64,000 bases of DNA from Streptomyces sp. NBC_01669 (GTDB lineage: Bacteria > Actinomycetota > Actinomycetes > Streptomycetales > Streptomycetaceae), in NCBI RefSeq assembly GCF_026339735.1, contig NZ_JAPEQG010000001.1, positions 868,001 to 932,000 on the forward strand, read 5' to 3'. The translations under genes were made by a program, and so were the position numbers. The stretch's first letter is position 1. Each line of letters starts with the position of its first letter. Of this stretch, positions 1 to 11,468 are shown piece by piece. Below the pieces are notes generated by a model that made no database searches, was not told where the DNA came from, and was given only the letters and a program-made list of their open reading frames with translations.

Positions 1-430
1 GGTGGTAGAGGTCGGTGTCCCGTTCCGCGACCAGGATCTCGTGGCCGAGGAGGTCGGCCACGTGAGTCAGCTCGTCCACCGTCCGCGCGGTGGAGCGTTC
101 GCCCGGCAGCCGCACGGTGAGAATGCCGAGCCGCTCCCCCCGCACCGTCACTGGGAGGTGATGATCGAGTGCCTCGTCGTGCCGGAGGGGCTGCTCGCGC
201 GGTTCCTGGCTGCCGAAGGCCCGGCCCTCCGGACTGTTGTACATCGACAGGGGATCGCCGGGGCCCTCGACCGGGTCGACGGGCTTGAGCACGGTCATGC
301 CGTAGTCCGCCAGCAGAAGCTGGACGTGGAGCGCACCGTACTCCCTCCGGAGCGCTTCGCGGACCGTCTCCACCAAGGCGTGCGGTGCCGCTGCCCGCAG
401 CGCTCTTTCGATGTCCGGGCGGGCGTTCAC
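1..430 (-). CDS. SpoIIE/PP2C-type phosphatase, N-terminal part (partial)
   Basis: The minus strand is open from a GTG at 428-430 to the window edge, giving the first 143 residues. They look like the sensory N-terminus that precedes the SpoIIE phosphatase domain in many Streptomyces RsbU-like proteins. It has conserved pieces such as LLADYGMTVLKPVD, a short NSPEGRAFGSQEP stretch and a closing HEILVAERDTDLY. The catalytic domain would lie outside the window. Family knowledge: such phosphatases dephosphorylate STAS anti-anti-sigma factors in partner-switching pathways. It diverges from a MarR gene 80 bases away, and a STAS protein follows at 1231, which fits such a module. Assignment to the family is good, but the catalytic part is not visible. 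Confidence 0.75.
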   Translation of the reverse strand, partial: MNARPDIERALRAAAPHALVETVREALRREYGALHVQLLLADYGMTVLKPVDPVEGPGDPLSMYNSPEGRAFGSQEPREQPLRHDEALDHHLPVTVRGERLGILTVRLPGERSTARTVDELTHVADLLGHEILVAERDTDLYH

Positions 431-510
431 GGTCTCTCGGTCTTCCTTGGAGCGGCGGCGGGGCCGGTTCCGGGCTGACAGACGGGTGCGCAGGGTGAAA
501 GAGTGGACAG

Positions 511-1023
511 ATGCCCCGCCCCACCGGTCATCCGCGCCCCCTTGAGCAGGTGTCCGCGGATGTCTGTTCCGCCTCCGAGTTGCTGGAGGTGTTGTGGTCG
601 CGGGGGCAGGAATCGGCGGATCCGGGCACGGTCTCGCCCTCCCAGCTGCGGGCGCTGCTCGTGATCGAGCAGCAGGAGGGCAGCAATCTCCGGTCGCTCG
701 GTGAGGCGCTCGGTTCGCGCCCGCCCTCGGTGAGCCGGCTCTGCGACCGCATGGAGGCCATGGGCCTGATCCGGCGGGAGCCCAGTGCCACCAGCCGCCG
801 GGAGGTCGAGCTCCGGCTGACCAAGCAGGGACGCACCCTGCTGGAAGAGTACCGGGCGATCCGGACCCGGGAGTTCGCCGCGGTCCTGGGACGCATGCCG
901 TCGGCCGCGGTGGCGGCCCTCGCAGAAGGTCTCGCCGCATTCAACACGGCCGCTGCCGAGCGGATCGGCGGGGACGGCGGTCCGACTACCCGGCTGCGCG
1001 ACGATGTCGCGGAGAGCGCCTAG
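511..1023 (+). CDS. MarR-family transcriptional regulator
   Basis: This 170-residue protein has the winged-helix layout of MarR regulators. A helical start is followed by SPSQLRALLVIEQ, a recognition region around residues 60-85 (SRPPSVSRLCDRMEAMGLI) and the wing (REVELRLTKQGRTLLEEY). Proteins of this family bind palindromic operators as dimers and usually repress neighbouring genes. The divergent phosphatase and the downstream STAS gene are the obvious candidate targets. The ATG at 511 is preceded by a weak GAGTGG ribosome site. A stem-loop at 1057-1077 follows the stop codon. No ligand can be inferred. Confidence 0.88.
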   Translation: MPRPTGHPRPLEQVSADVCSASELLEVLWSRGQESADPGTVSPSQLRALLVIEQQEGSNLRSLGEALGSRPPSVSRLCDRMEAMGLIRREPSATSRREVELRLTKQGRTLLEEYRAIRTREFAAVLGRMPSAAVAALAEGLAAFNTAAAERIGGDGGPTTRLRDDVAESA

Positions 1024-1056
1024 CTTCATCCGGCCCCTGTCCTGGGCGTAACCGAG

Positions 1057-1077
1057 CCGCACCCGACGTGGGTGCGG
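1057..1077. terminator. Stem-loop after the MarR gene
   Basis: CCGCACCC and GGGTGCGG form a perfect 8-bp stem around a five-base loop, 34 bases after the MarR stop codon. There is no T tract, as is common for Streptomyces terminators. Confidence 0.55.
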
Positions 1078-1082
1078 TCGTT

Positions 1083-1092
1083 GTTGATCAAC
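1083..1092. promoter_or_regulatory. Perfect 10-bp palindrome upstream of the STAS gene
   Basis: GTTGATCAAC sits in an unusually AT-rich gap between the MarR and STAS genes. A symmetric site there would suit a dimeric regulator such as the neighbouring MarR protein. That link is inference only. Confidence 0.3.
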
Positions 1093-1230
1093 TGGAAATA
1101 GATTGTTACCCAGGGAGAATGTTGTCAAGCGGCAACTATCCCTTTTATCGTTTGGCAGGCAGCCCACGCCGCAAGCCGGGGCGGATCGCGACCGAGCCGT
1201 CCGCCCACGACAGTCGTCCCCGTTCACCGA

Positions 1231-1614
1231 GTGCATCCCGAGGTGCCTTCCGTGCTTCCACCGCCCAGCGGAGACAAAGCCATTCGAATCGTCCCACGCC
1301 AGGAGCGGGGAGCCCTGATACTCGCCTTGACGGGCGATCTCGATATCGACAACATCGGCGTTCTCGGTACGGCGCTGGAGAACGCGGCACAGGATGGGCA
1401 GGCTCCGGTCGTCGTCGAGCTCTCCGCCGTGTCGTTCGCGGACTCCACGACGGTGAACATGCTGCTCCACGGGCAGTCCTTGCTGGGCCCCCGGATGCGG
1501 CTGGCCACGCCGTCCCCGTTCATGGCGCGGCTCATCGGTGTGCTCGGTCTGGACAGCGCGTTGCCGGTCTTCGACACCGTTGCGGAGGCCATCGACCCTC
1601 CGCTGCCCACCTGA
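1231..1614 (+). CDS. STAS-domain anti-sigma factor antagonist
   Basis: The 127-residue protein is a single STAS domain. It starts from GTG and has the family's core strand LILALTGDLDIDN, followed by VVVELSAVSFADSTTVNMLL. In that segment a Ser or Thr of the DST motif is the usual phosphorylation site. In the known mechanism, an unphosphorylated STAS protein binds an anti-sigma kinase and frees a sigma factor, and a SpoIIE phosphatase resets it. The phosphatase gene 0.8 kb upstream on the other strand is the likely partner. No anti-sigma kinase is visible in the window. Confidence 0.85.
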   Translation: MHPEVPSVLPPPSGDKAIRIVPRQERGALILALTGDLDIDNIGVLGTALENAAQDGQAPVVVELSAVSFADSTTVNMLLHGQSLLGPRMRLATPSPFMARLIGVLGLDSALPVFDTVAEAIDPPLPT

Positions 1615-1659
1615 CTCCGGCAACGGCGGACGCCCGCCCCCTCGTGCGCGGTGTTTCGA

Positions 1660-2394
1660 TCACCGGGGGGCGGAGTCCGGTGAGGGTACCGGCCGACGGT
1701 CGAGGACACAGTCCCCGCAGAGGCCCCCGCCCGGGCACCGGTAGTAGAGACAGCAGCTGCGTCTGCGGAACGCGGGTGTGTGCGGGGAGCCGGTGGCGCG
1801 CAGATCCGGGTGGTCGAAGAGTTCGGCGACCAGGGCCCGGGCCCGTTGCGCGACGTCCGGGCGGTGGTGGGTCCGCGCCCAGGCGATCAGTTCACGGAGC
1901 GCTCCGGCCAGGGCCGATCCCGCGTTGCCCCAGAGCAGCCGCGGAGCGAGGTGTCCGTCCTGTCGGATCGCCTCCGCCAGCGGTACGAGATGGCCGAACT
2001 GGACGACCTCGCGGATCCGGTCCGCGGTGCCGGGCAGCATGGCGACCGGCTCGTGCCACAGGTCGTCGGGGGCGGGGCGCCGCGGGTCCCAGTGGAGCGT
2101 GCCGGGGGACAGATCGGGAAAGCGGCCCGCGACGGCCGCCGGCCCCAGGGCCGTCGACCAGAGACGGGCGGCCAGGCCCAGGTGAGCGACGGACGCGGCA
2201 ACTCTGCGCTCGGGGGTACGGAGCGCGGCGGCGACCGCGTCGATACGGGCTGTGAGCGATGCCGTCTCCCCCGCGTACAGCCGGGCCAGCGGGCGGTGTG
2301 CACCGCCGGGCACCGGTGTGCTGCGCAGAGCGAAGAAGCCGCCCACCGAGGCCACGTCCGACTGCTCCGTGCGCTGTTCCTGCGCGGGTTCCAT
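1660..2394 (-). CDS. FhuF-like (2Fe-2S) ferric iron reductase
   Basis: The 244-residue protein ends in a cysteine cluster, CCLYYRCPGGGLCGDC, which matches the CC-x10-CxxC iron-sulfur site at the C-terminus of FhuF-type siderophore reductases. The long N-terminal part (WHEPVAMLPG, APRLLWGNAGSALAGALREL) also fits this family. It would reduce ferric siderophores in the cytoplasm to release iron. The start is the ATG at 2392-2394, preceded by CAGGAG on the minus strand. A TTG one codon earlier is less likely. It stands alone, convergent with the STAS gene. Confidence 0.8.
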   Translation of the reverse strand: MEPAQEQRTEQSDVASVGGFFALRSTPVPGGAHRPLARLYAGETASLTARIDAVAAALRTPERRVAASVAHLGLAARLWSTALGPAAVAGRFPDLSPGTLHWDPRRPAPDDLWHEPVAMLPGTADRIREVVQFGHLVPLAEAIRQDGHLAPRLLWGNAGSALAGALRELIAWARTHHRPDVAQRARALVAELFDHPDLRATGSPHTPAFRRRSCCLYYRCPGGGLCGDCVLDRRPVPSPDSAPR

Positions 2395-2526
2395 CAATCA
2401 CTCCTGGTGACGTCGCGGGCATCCCGGGTCCCACGGCTCGCCGTTCACCGTATCGCTGCGGGATGATCGTCCTGAGGCCCGTCGGGAGGAGGACTACCGT
2501 CGGGAGGAGGACACGCGGACCACTGC

Positions 2527-2546
2527 CGTACTACCAAAGCAGTACG
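2527..2546. promoter_or_regulatory. Inverted repeat upstream of the DMT transporter
   Basis: CGTACT and AGTACG are separated by eight bases, midway in the 200-base divergent gap between the FhuF-like gene and the transporter gene. This is a possible operator. No regulator can be named. Confidence 0.25.
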
Positions 2547-2595
2547 TCGGATCGCAGTCTCAAGGACGACGACTCGGCGGCTTTGAAGGGCCATC

Positions 2596-5207
<2,612 letters not shown>

Positions 5208-5357
5208 TCACGCACGGAACGGGTGCACCTCGGATCACAGTTCATCAACAGGGGCGATGCCGGGAGAAGACGCTGGATCCCGCACGCGGGAGAGCGCGCC
5301 AGGAAAACAGTGGCACTGCCCTGGCACATGGCGGCGCCCGCACGGACAACTCCATGA

Positions 5358-6005
5358 CAAGGCAGCGCCGACGGGGCACTGATCGTGTCGACCTACGCGG
5401 ACGACCCACTGCCGGCCATGCTCACGGATGCGGGCCTGCCCGCGGTGCTGTATGCGCGCCCCGCCCGGCCGGTGCGAATCAGCTATGTCGACCTCGCGCA
5501 CGAGGACGGCGCGCGGCTCGCCGCCGAACACCTGCTGGCGCGGGGCTGCCGCCGTATCGCGACGATCAGCGGGCCGCTCGATCTGCCCGCGGGCCAGGAT
5601 CGGCTGGCCGGCTTCCGCGACACGATGGCACGCCGCGGACATCCGTGCATCCCCGTCGCCGAGGGACGGTTCACGCAGGAGAGCGGCGAGGCCGCGATGG
5701 AGCGACTGCTTGCCGAACACCCGGATCTGGACGGGGTGTTCGCCGCCAATGACGTGATGGCCATGGGTGCTTTCCATGCCCTGCGGGAGCACGGCAGGAG
5801 GGTGCCCGAGGTTGTCGCGGTGATCGGGTTCGACGACAGCAGCGCGGCGTCGGCGTGCCGTCCACCGCTGACCACGATCCGACAGCCGGTGGAGGACATG
5901 GCTGCGGAGATGGCCCGGCTGCTTCTCGACCGACTCGGCCGGCCGGGCGGAACGGCCACTTCGGTGATCTTCGAACCGGTCCTGGTGGTACGGGACTCGG
6001 CGTAG
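5358..6005 (+). pseudogene. Headless LacI-family regulator (5'-truncated)
   Basis: The frame encodes only the effector-binding part of a LacI/GalR repressor. Visible pieces are HLLARGCRRIATISGPLD, LDGVFAANDVMAMGA and VAVIGFDDSSAASACRPPLTTIRQP. Similarity continues upstream of the first GTG (5385) to a TGA at 5355-5357. The DNA-binding helix-turn-helix and the first sugar-binding subdomain, about 130 residues, are absent. The piece could be translated as a 206-residue protein from GTG 5385, but it could not bind DNA as a LacI repressor. I call it a truncated relic. The region 5200-5357 before it holds no gene. Confidence 0.75.
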
Positions 6006-6317
6006 CCGGCCCACGGCACACCCGGCCCATGGCTCCGGGAGGCGAGCCGGAGCGGCGCACGGGTGACACTGCGGGCCCGGCAGCCGGGGCCGCCGACGCG
6101 ACGACGGGCTCATGCCCGTTGCCCGGACGGCAGAAGAACCTGCCCCGCGCCGAGAATCCCTGTTCCACCGGCCCGGTCCGGCCGGATCCTCACCTGACCG
6201 TACGGGCGTTCCACTGCGGCGGCGTGAACGGAACCCGGCGGGGTGAACAGGCCATGCCCGCGTCCCGTATCCATACTGGTCATCCCGGCATCCTCGACAG
6301 ATTGCAGGAGCACACAG

Positions 6318-7760
6318 ATGAGCGGCACTGCGCAGATCGGCGTCACTGGACTCGCGGTGATGGGCCGCAATCTCGCAAGGAACTTCGCCCGCAACGGCTT
6401 CACGGTCGCGGCGCACAATCGTACGTTCGCAAAGACCGATGCCCTGGTCAAGGAGTTCGGCGACGAGGGCACCTTCGTCGCCGCACGCACACCCGAGGAG
6501 TTCGTGGCGGCGCTGGAGCGGCCGCGTCGGCTGGTCATCATGGTGAAGGCGGGCGATCCGACCGACGCCGTGATCCAGGAGTTCGCCCCGCTGCTCGAGG
6601 AGGGCGACGTCATCATCGACGGTGGCAATGCCCACTTCGAGGACACTCGCCGCCGCGAGAAGGAGCTGCGGGAGCGTGGGATCCACTTCGTCGGTGTCGG
6701 TATCTCGGGCGGCGAGGAGGGCGCGCTGAACGGGCCGAGCATCATGCCCGGCGGCTCCACCCAGTCGTACGAATCCCTGGGGCCGCTGCTGGAAAAGATC
6801 GCCGCAAAGGCGAAGGACGGCACCCCGTGCACCACGCACATCGGCCCCGACGGCGCCGGGCATTTCGTGAAGATGGTCCACAACGGCATCGAGTACGCGG
6901 ACATGCAGCTGATCGCCGAGGCGTACGACCTGCTGCGCCGGGTGGCCGGCTACTCCCCCGCGCAGATCGCCGAGACATTCCGCAGCTGGAACACCGGGCG
7001 CCTCGACTCGTATCTGATCGAGATCACCGCCGAGGTACTCGCCCATACGGACGAAGCGACGGGGAAGCCTTTCGTCGACATCGTGCAGGACCGCGCCGAG
7101 CAGAAGGGCACGGGCCGCTGGACGGTGCAGATCGCGCTGGATCTGGGGGTGCCGGTCTCCGGTATCGCGGAGGCGGTGTTCGCCCGTTCTCTGTCGGGCC
7201 ACGTGGATCTCCGCGAGGCCGCACGGGAGTTGCCGGGGCCGTCGGCCGTTCCCCTCACCGGGGCAGGGGCGGCAGTCTTCGCCGACCAGGTCGAACAGGC
7301 GCTGTACGCCTCCAAGATCGTCTCCTACACGCAGGGGTTCCACCAGATCCGGGCGGGCAGCGAGGCGTACGACTGGAACATCGATCTCGGTGGGGTGGCG
7401 GCGATCTGGCGGGCCGGATGCATCATCCGGGCCGCATTCCTGGACCGGATCCGCGCGGCGTACGACGCGCGCCCCGGGCTGGTGAGCCTCCTCTCCGACC
7501 AGCAGTTCGCCGCCGAGATCGGCGCGGCGCAGGACGACTGGCGGGCGGTGGTCGCCGAGGCGGCGCGCCAAGGGGTGCCGACGCCCGGGTTCGCCGCCGC
7601 GCTCTCGTACTACGACGGGGTGCGCGCCGACCGGCTGCCCGCGGCGCTCACACAGGGGCAGCGGGACTTCTTCGGAGCGCACACCTATCGGCGTACCGAC
7701 CGTGACGGCTCGTTCCACACGCTCTGGGGCGGCGACCGGTCGGAGGTCTCCACCGGCTGA
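6318..7760 (+). CDS. gnd: 6-phosphogluconate dehydrogenase, decarboxylating
   Basis: A 480-residue enzyme of the oxidative pentose phosphate pathway. It converts 6-phosphogluconate to ribulose 5-phosphate and CO2 and yields NADPH. The N-terminal Rossmann motif is GVTGLAVMGRNLARN. The substrate and catalytic region includes GVGISGGEEGALNGPSIMPGG and the family signature GPDGAGHFVKMVHNGIEYADMQ. The length is the usual long form. The ATG at 6318 has AGGAG seven bases upstream; an earlier GTG would add 25 residues without similarity. It is a single-gene unit with about 310 bases of gene-free DNA in front. Confidence 0.96.
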   Translation: MSGTAQIGVTGLAVMGRNLARNFARNGFTVAAHNRTFAKTDALVKEFGDEGTFVAARTPEEFVAALERPRRLVIMVKAGDPTDAVIQEFAPLLEEGDVIIDGGNAHFEDTRRREKELRERGIHFVGVGISGGEEGALNGPSIMPGGSTQSYESLGPLLEKIAAKAKDGTPCTTHIGPDGAGHFVKMVHNGIEYADMQLIAEAYDLLRRVAGYSPAQIAETFRSWNTGRLDSYLIEITAEVLAHTDEATGKPFVDIVQDRAEQKGTGRWTVQIALDLGVPVSGIAEAVFARSLSGHVDLREAARELPGPSAVPLTGAGAAVFADQVEQALYASKIVSYTQGFHQIRAGSEAYDWNIDLGGVAAIWRAGCIIRAAFLDRIRAAYDARPGLVSLLSDQQFAAEIGAAQDDWRAVVAEAARQGVPTPGFAAALSYYDGVRADRLPAALTQGQRDFFGAHTYRRTDRDGSFHTLWGGDRSEVSTG

Positions 7761-7904
7761 CGGGGGCGGTCGGTCGCCCGGTCGGGTCACCCCGGGGTGC
7801 GACGGGGCCGTACGTATGCGTAAGTAGCAGCGAGTACCGTCGGCGTCCCGCACGACCGGGATGCCCCCGCCGAGCTGTCGCCACCACCCACTCGGAGCCT
7901 TCGC

Positions 7905-8978
7905 ATGCCCGACGCCGTCCCGGACCCGGCCGCCGCCCAGCCCGTCGTCGCGCCGCTGACCACCGCCGCCCTGATCCTGGTCGCCACGATCGAACCCGGT
8001 GGTGAGAGCGCCGTACGCGACGTGCTGCCGGACCTTGCGGCGTTCGCCCGTTCCATCGACTTCCGGGTGCCGGACGCCGGACTGGCCTGTGTGACCGGGT
8101 TCGGCTCGGACGCCTGGGACCGGCTGTTCGCGGGGCCCCGGCCGGCCTCGCTCCATCCGTTCCAGGAGCTGCACGGCGCGCGCCACCACGCCCCCGCCAC
8201 ACCGGGCGATCTGCTGCTCCACGTCCGGGGCGAGCGGATGGACGCGTGTTACGAGTGGGCCGCCCGCCTGCTCGACCGGCTCGGCGGAGCGGTGACGGTC
8301 GTCGACGAGACGCAGGGGTTCCGGTACTTCGACCACCGGGACCTGCTCGGTTTCGTCGACGGGACGGAGAACCCGGTCGGCGCCGGTGCACGGACGGCGG
8401 CGCTGGTGGGCCCCGCAGCCGACCCCGCCTTCGCAGGCGGCAGCTATGTCATCGTCCAGAAGTACCTCCACGACCTGGCGTCCTGGAACACGCTGGGCAC
8501 GGAGGAGCAGGAGCGCGTCATCGGCCGCACCAAGCAGGACGACGTCGAGCTGCCCGACGACGTCAAACCCCCCAACTCCCATGTCGCGTTGAACACCCTC
8601 ACCGCGCCGGACGGCACCGCGCGCGAGATCCTGCGCGCCAACATGCCGTTCGGCAGTTTCGAACAGGGCGATTTCGGCACGTACTTCATCGGCTATGCCG
8701 CCGATCCGGACGTGACCGAACAGATGCTCCGCAATATGTTCCTCGGAAATCCGCCGGGCACGTACGACCGCATTCTCGACTTCTCGACTGCCGTCACCGG
8801 CACCCTCTTCTACGCCCCCAGCGCCGACTTCTTCGACGCCCCGCCGCCGTCCCCCGTCCTGTCCGGGACCGAGTCCCTGTCGCAACCGGCGTCCGCGCCG
8901 GTGGCACGGATCACGGTTCCGGCGGATGCGCGGGACGGTTCGCTGCATATCGGCAGCCTGCAAGAAAGCGCCCAGTGA
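7905..8978 (+). CDS. DyP-type peroxidase with encapsulin-targeting tail
   Basis: A 357-residue heme peroxidase of the dye-decolorizing family, without a signal peptide. The family GxxDG motif is present as GFVDGTENP. Other conserved parts are GGSYVIVQKYLHDL, IGRTKQDDVEL and ANMPFGS. The extreme C-terminus, GSLHIGSLQ, matches the short targeting peptide that docks cargo enzymes inside encapsulin shells. The stop codon overlaps the start of the shell gene (TGATG at 8976-8980), so the two are translationally coupled. The product is most likely packaged in the nanocompartment and acts against peroxides. The physiological substrate is unknown. Confidence 0.95.
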   Translation: MPDAVPDPAAAQPVVAPLTTAALILVATIEPGGESAVRDVLPDLAAFARSIDFRVPDAGLACVTGFGSDAWDRLFAGPRPASLHPFQELHGARHHAPATPGDLLLHVRGERMDACYEWAARLLDRLGGAVTVVDETQGFRYFDHRDLLGFVDGTENPVGAGARTAALVGPAADPAFAGGSYVIVQKYLHDLASWNTLGTEEQERVIGRTKQDDVELPDDVKPPNSHVALNTLTAPDGTAREILRANMPFGSFEQGDFGTYFIGYAADPDVTEQMLRNMFLGNPPGTYDRILDFSTAVTGTLFYAPSADFFDAPPPSPVLSGTESLSQPASAPVARITVPADARDGSLHIGSLQESAQ

Positions 8979-9775
8979 TGAACAACCTCCACCGCGAACT
9001 CGCCCCCGTCACGGAAGCCGCCTGGGACCAGATCGAGGAGGAGGCCCGGCGCACCTTCAGCCGTCACCTGGCGGGCCGCCGCGTCATCGATGTGACGGAT
9101 CCGGAGGGACCGTCGTTCTCGGCGGTCGGTGACGGGCATCTGCGGGACATCGACCCGCCGACGCCGGATGTCATCGCCCGGGCCCGTACCTCGGTGCCGG
9201 TGATCGAGTGGCGGGTGCCGTTCACGGTGACCCGGGCCGCCGTGGACGATGTGGAGCGCGGCTCCGACGACAGTGACTGGCAGCCCGTCAAGGACGCCGC
9301 CCGGACCTGTGCGTTCGCCGAGGACATGGCCGTCATCGACGGGTATGCGGCGGCCGGGATCACTGGCCTGCGCGACGGTTCCTCGCACGCTCCGCTGCCG
9401 CTGCCCGCCGATGCGCGCGACTATCCGGCCACGGTGAGCCAGGCGCTGACCCAGCTGCGGCTGGCCGGTGTGGACGGGCCGTACCGGCTGCTGCTCGGCG
9501 CCGACGCGTTCACCGAGGCGACCGAGACGTCCGACCACGGCTATCCGGTGGCCACGCATCTCGCTCGGTTGCTGGACGACCAGATCCTCTGGGCGCCCGC
9601 CGTCGCGGGCGGTGTGCTGCTGTCCACCCGCGGTGGCGATTTCGAACTGCGCCTGGGCCAGGATCTGTCCATCGGCTATCGGGACCACGACGCGACACAC
9701 ATCCGGCTCTACTTCCACCAGTCGTTCACGTTCCGGATGCTGACGCCTGAAGCCGTGGTCCCGATCATCGCCTGA
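8978..9775 (+). CDS. Family 1 encapsulin shell protein
   Basis: The 265-residue protein is an HK97-fold encapsulin (Linocin M18 family), the length typical of 60-subunit shells. Recognisable stretches are NNLHRELAPVTEAAWDQIEE at the N-terminus, the E-loop-like WRVPFTVTRAAVDDVERGS, and the C-terminal LGQDLSIGYRDHDATHIRLY. It self-assembles into a cage that loads the upstream peroxidase through its tail peptide. The ATG overlaps the peroxidase stop codon by one base. No other cargo gene is adjacent. Confidence 0.96.
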   Translation: MNNLHRELAPVTEAAWDQIEEEARRTFSRHLAGRRVIDVTDPEGPSFSAVGDGHLRDIDPPTPDVIARARTSVPVIEWRVPFTVTRAAVDDVERGSDDSDWQPVKDAARTCAFAEDMAVIDGYAAAGITGLRDGSSHAPLPLPADARDYPATVSQALTQLRLAGVDGPYRLLLGADAFTEATETSDHGYPVATHLARLLDDQILWAPAVAGGVLLSTRGGDFELRLGQDLSIGYRDHDATHIRLYFHQSFTFRMLTPEAVVPIIA

Positions 9776-9803
9776 TCGCCGGGGCCGGGTCCGCGGCTGC
9801 TGC

Positions 9804-11213
9804 CTACCGGCGCCCGGCCGCCTCGACGGTCCAGGTGAGCGTGTCGGTGGCCAGGGCGCGGACCGCGGGGTCGCGGATGGCGTCCGTACGGTCCACGGCC
9901 TCGGCGGTCACCCGGTGGCCGCGGCCGTCCGCGCGCACGCCGAGCGAGGCCGGGGTGACGGCGGTGCGGCCGCGGGCGGAGACCTTCTCGACACCGTCGA
10001 CGTACCAGCGCAGATCCGTCCGCGCGAGACCGGCCGCCGGGCCGGACCCGTGTCCTTGGCCACCGGTGCTTCCCAGGCCGGCGAGGGTGACCCGGATCCG
10101 CTTGCCGTGCGTGATCGCGACGCTCGTGTCGAGGGTGCTGCTCAGTGCGTTGCCCGCGCGGTAGAACCCGGCGATCATCGCCTCGCGTCCCGGCAGGTTG
10201 AACTCGGTGCTGGACAGCTCACGCATGAGCGAGGTCGAGGTCGGCCGGTAGATGCCGAGCGGATAGTAGGCGCTGCCTTCGTACGTGCCGACCGTCGAGC
10301 CCGTCGGGTCGCTCTCGCCCAGCCAGCGGTACCACTTGGCGCGCTTCTCGGCGAGCTGCGCGGGGGTGTATGTGGTGGAGTTGGGTCCGTCGGTCTCGCC
10401 GCCGGTCCAGGTGCCGAACGAGGGGTAGGTGTACTCGTCGTCCAGGAGGCCCACCGAGTGGCCTATCTCATGAACGGCGATCATGCTCGACTTGGCGTTG
10501 TCGGAGGAGAGCGTGGACACGCCGCCGAAGGGGTAACCCTCGGCCTGCAGACCGGAGTAGCCCGCACCACCGTACTTGGTGGAGTTGGCGATGACGACGA
10601 CGAGGTCGGCGGCGGGCGCCTCGGCCGCGTACGAGGCCACCTTGTCGATGTCGGCACAGACGAGGCGCTCGATGTCCCCGCACCAGAAGTAGCTGGAGAG
10701 CGCGGTGTCCTTGACGATGTCGGCGCCGGGGTCGCCGCTGATGCCGGACTCGTTGGAGACGGCGTCGACGGTCCAGACGTTGAACAGGCCCCGGTAGCTC
10801 CGGTACGGCTCGACGGCGGTGATGTCGGCCCACTTGGCGGTGGCATCGGCGTGGAAATCGGCCTGCTGGTCGGCCGTGTAGCCGTCACCGATGATCACGA
10901 CGTCGAGCCGGTCGTCGGTCGAGCCGGTCACTTGCTGCCTGCCGACCGCACCGTCCAGAGCGGCCTCGGCTGCGCTCAGGGACGCGCCCGCGCTCCGGCC
11001 GCTCTTCCTGGGTGCGGTGGCCGGGACCTCGACGCTCTTCCCTGCGCCTCCCGGTTCCGGGAAGTACTCGACGCGATGGCTGCCCTTGCCGTCGCCCCCG
11101 GTCGGGGCGGCCGCCGCGGGGGCGGCAGCGGCAGCGGTCGCTGCGAGCAGGCCGGCAACGGCAAGCGCCGCCACCGATCCGGTGGTTCGGCGCGTGGCCG
11201 GGCGTATGCGCAT
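9804..11213 (-). CDS. Secreted M64-family metallopeptidase
   Basis: The 469-residue precursor has an Arg-rich N-terminus and a long Ala-rich hydrophobic signal. The zinc-peptidase motif HEIGHSVGLLDDEY is of the HExxHxxG type with a downstream acidic ligand, as in the peptidase M64 (IgA peptidase) family. The region before it, LDVVIIGDGYTADQ, is also typical. The enzyme should be exported and degrade extracellular proteins. The start is the ATG at 11213, which has AAGGAG just upstream; a longer frame lacks a ribosome site. It diverges from the PucR regulator across a 255-base gap. Confidence 0.88.
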   Translation of the reverse strand: MRIRPATRRTTGSVAALAVAGLLAATAAAAAPAAAAPTGGDGKGSHRVEYFPEPGGAGKSVEVPATAPRKSGRSAGASLSAAEAALDGAVGRQQVTGSTDDRLDVVIIGDGYTADQQADFHADATAKWADITAVEPYRSYRGLFNVWTVDAVSNESGISGDPGADIVKDTALSSYFWCGDIERLVCADIDKVASYAAEAPAADLVVVIANSTKYGGAGYSGLQAEGYPFGGVSTLSSDNAKSSMIAVHEIGHSVGLLDDEYTYPSFGTWTGGETDGPNSTTYTPAQLAEKRAKWYRWLGESDPTGSTVGTYEGSAYYPLGIYRPTSTSLMRELSSTEFNLPGREAMIAGFYRAGNALSSTLDTSVAITHGKRIRVTLAGLGSTGGQGHGSGPAAGLARTDLRWYVDGVEKVSARGRTAVTPASLGVRADGRGHRVTAEAVDRTDAIRDPAVRALATDTLTWTVEAAGRR

Positions 11214-11295
11214 GTACAACTCCTTGAGGGGCTCCGACGTCGAGCGGACGCGCAACGGTGCGCGATCAGCTGCTAATCAGCGAATTAAATCGACT

Positions 11296-11314
11296 TAGGT
11301 CGACGCTTAACCTA
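11296..11314. promoter_or_regulatory. Imperfect inverted repeat between the M64 and PucR genes
   Basis: TAGGT and ACCTA flank nine bases within the most AT-rich part of the divergent gap (about 11265-11315), where promoters are expected. No factor can be assigned. Confidence 0.25.
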
Positions 11315-11468
11315 GGGGTGGAAGAAGCACGGAACAAGACCCGGAAACCGAGCGGCCGGTGATCGAATCCGGTCAATCGCCGCTCATGGAGACCGGATCG
11401 GCACCCCTCGCCGACCGGGCACCGGGCGTACTCCTGCCATCGGCCGGTCGCTCGTATGCTCGGTTCCC

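Noticed and set aside
5255..5310. Glycine-riboswitch-like words (GCGGGAGAGC, GCGCC) on the plus strand
   Set aside because: No matching second half or target gene follows, only a LacI relic.
5235..8963. Open minus-strand frame of 1242 codons across gnd and the DyP peroxidase gene
   Set aside because: It is antisense to well-conserved genes and rich in Arg, Gly and Pro as expected for a GC shadow frame.
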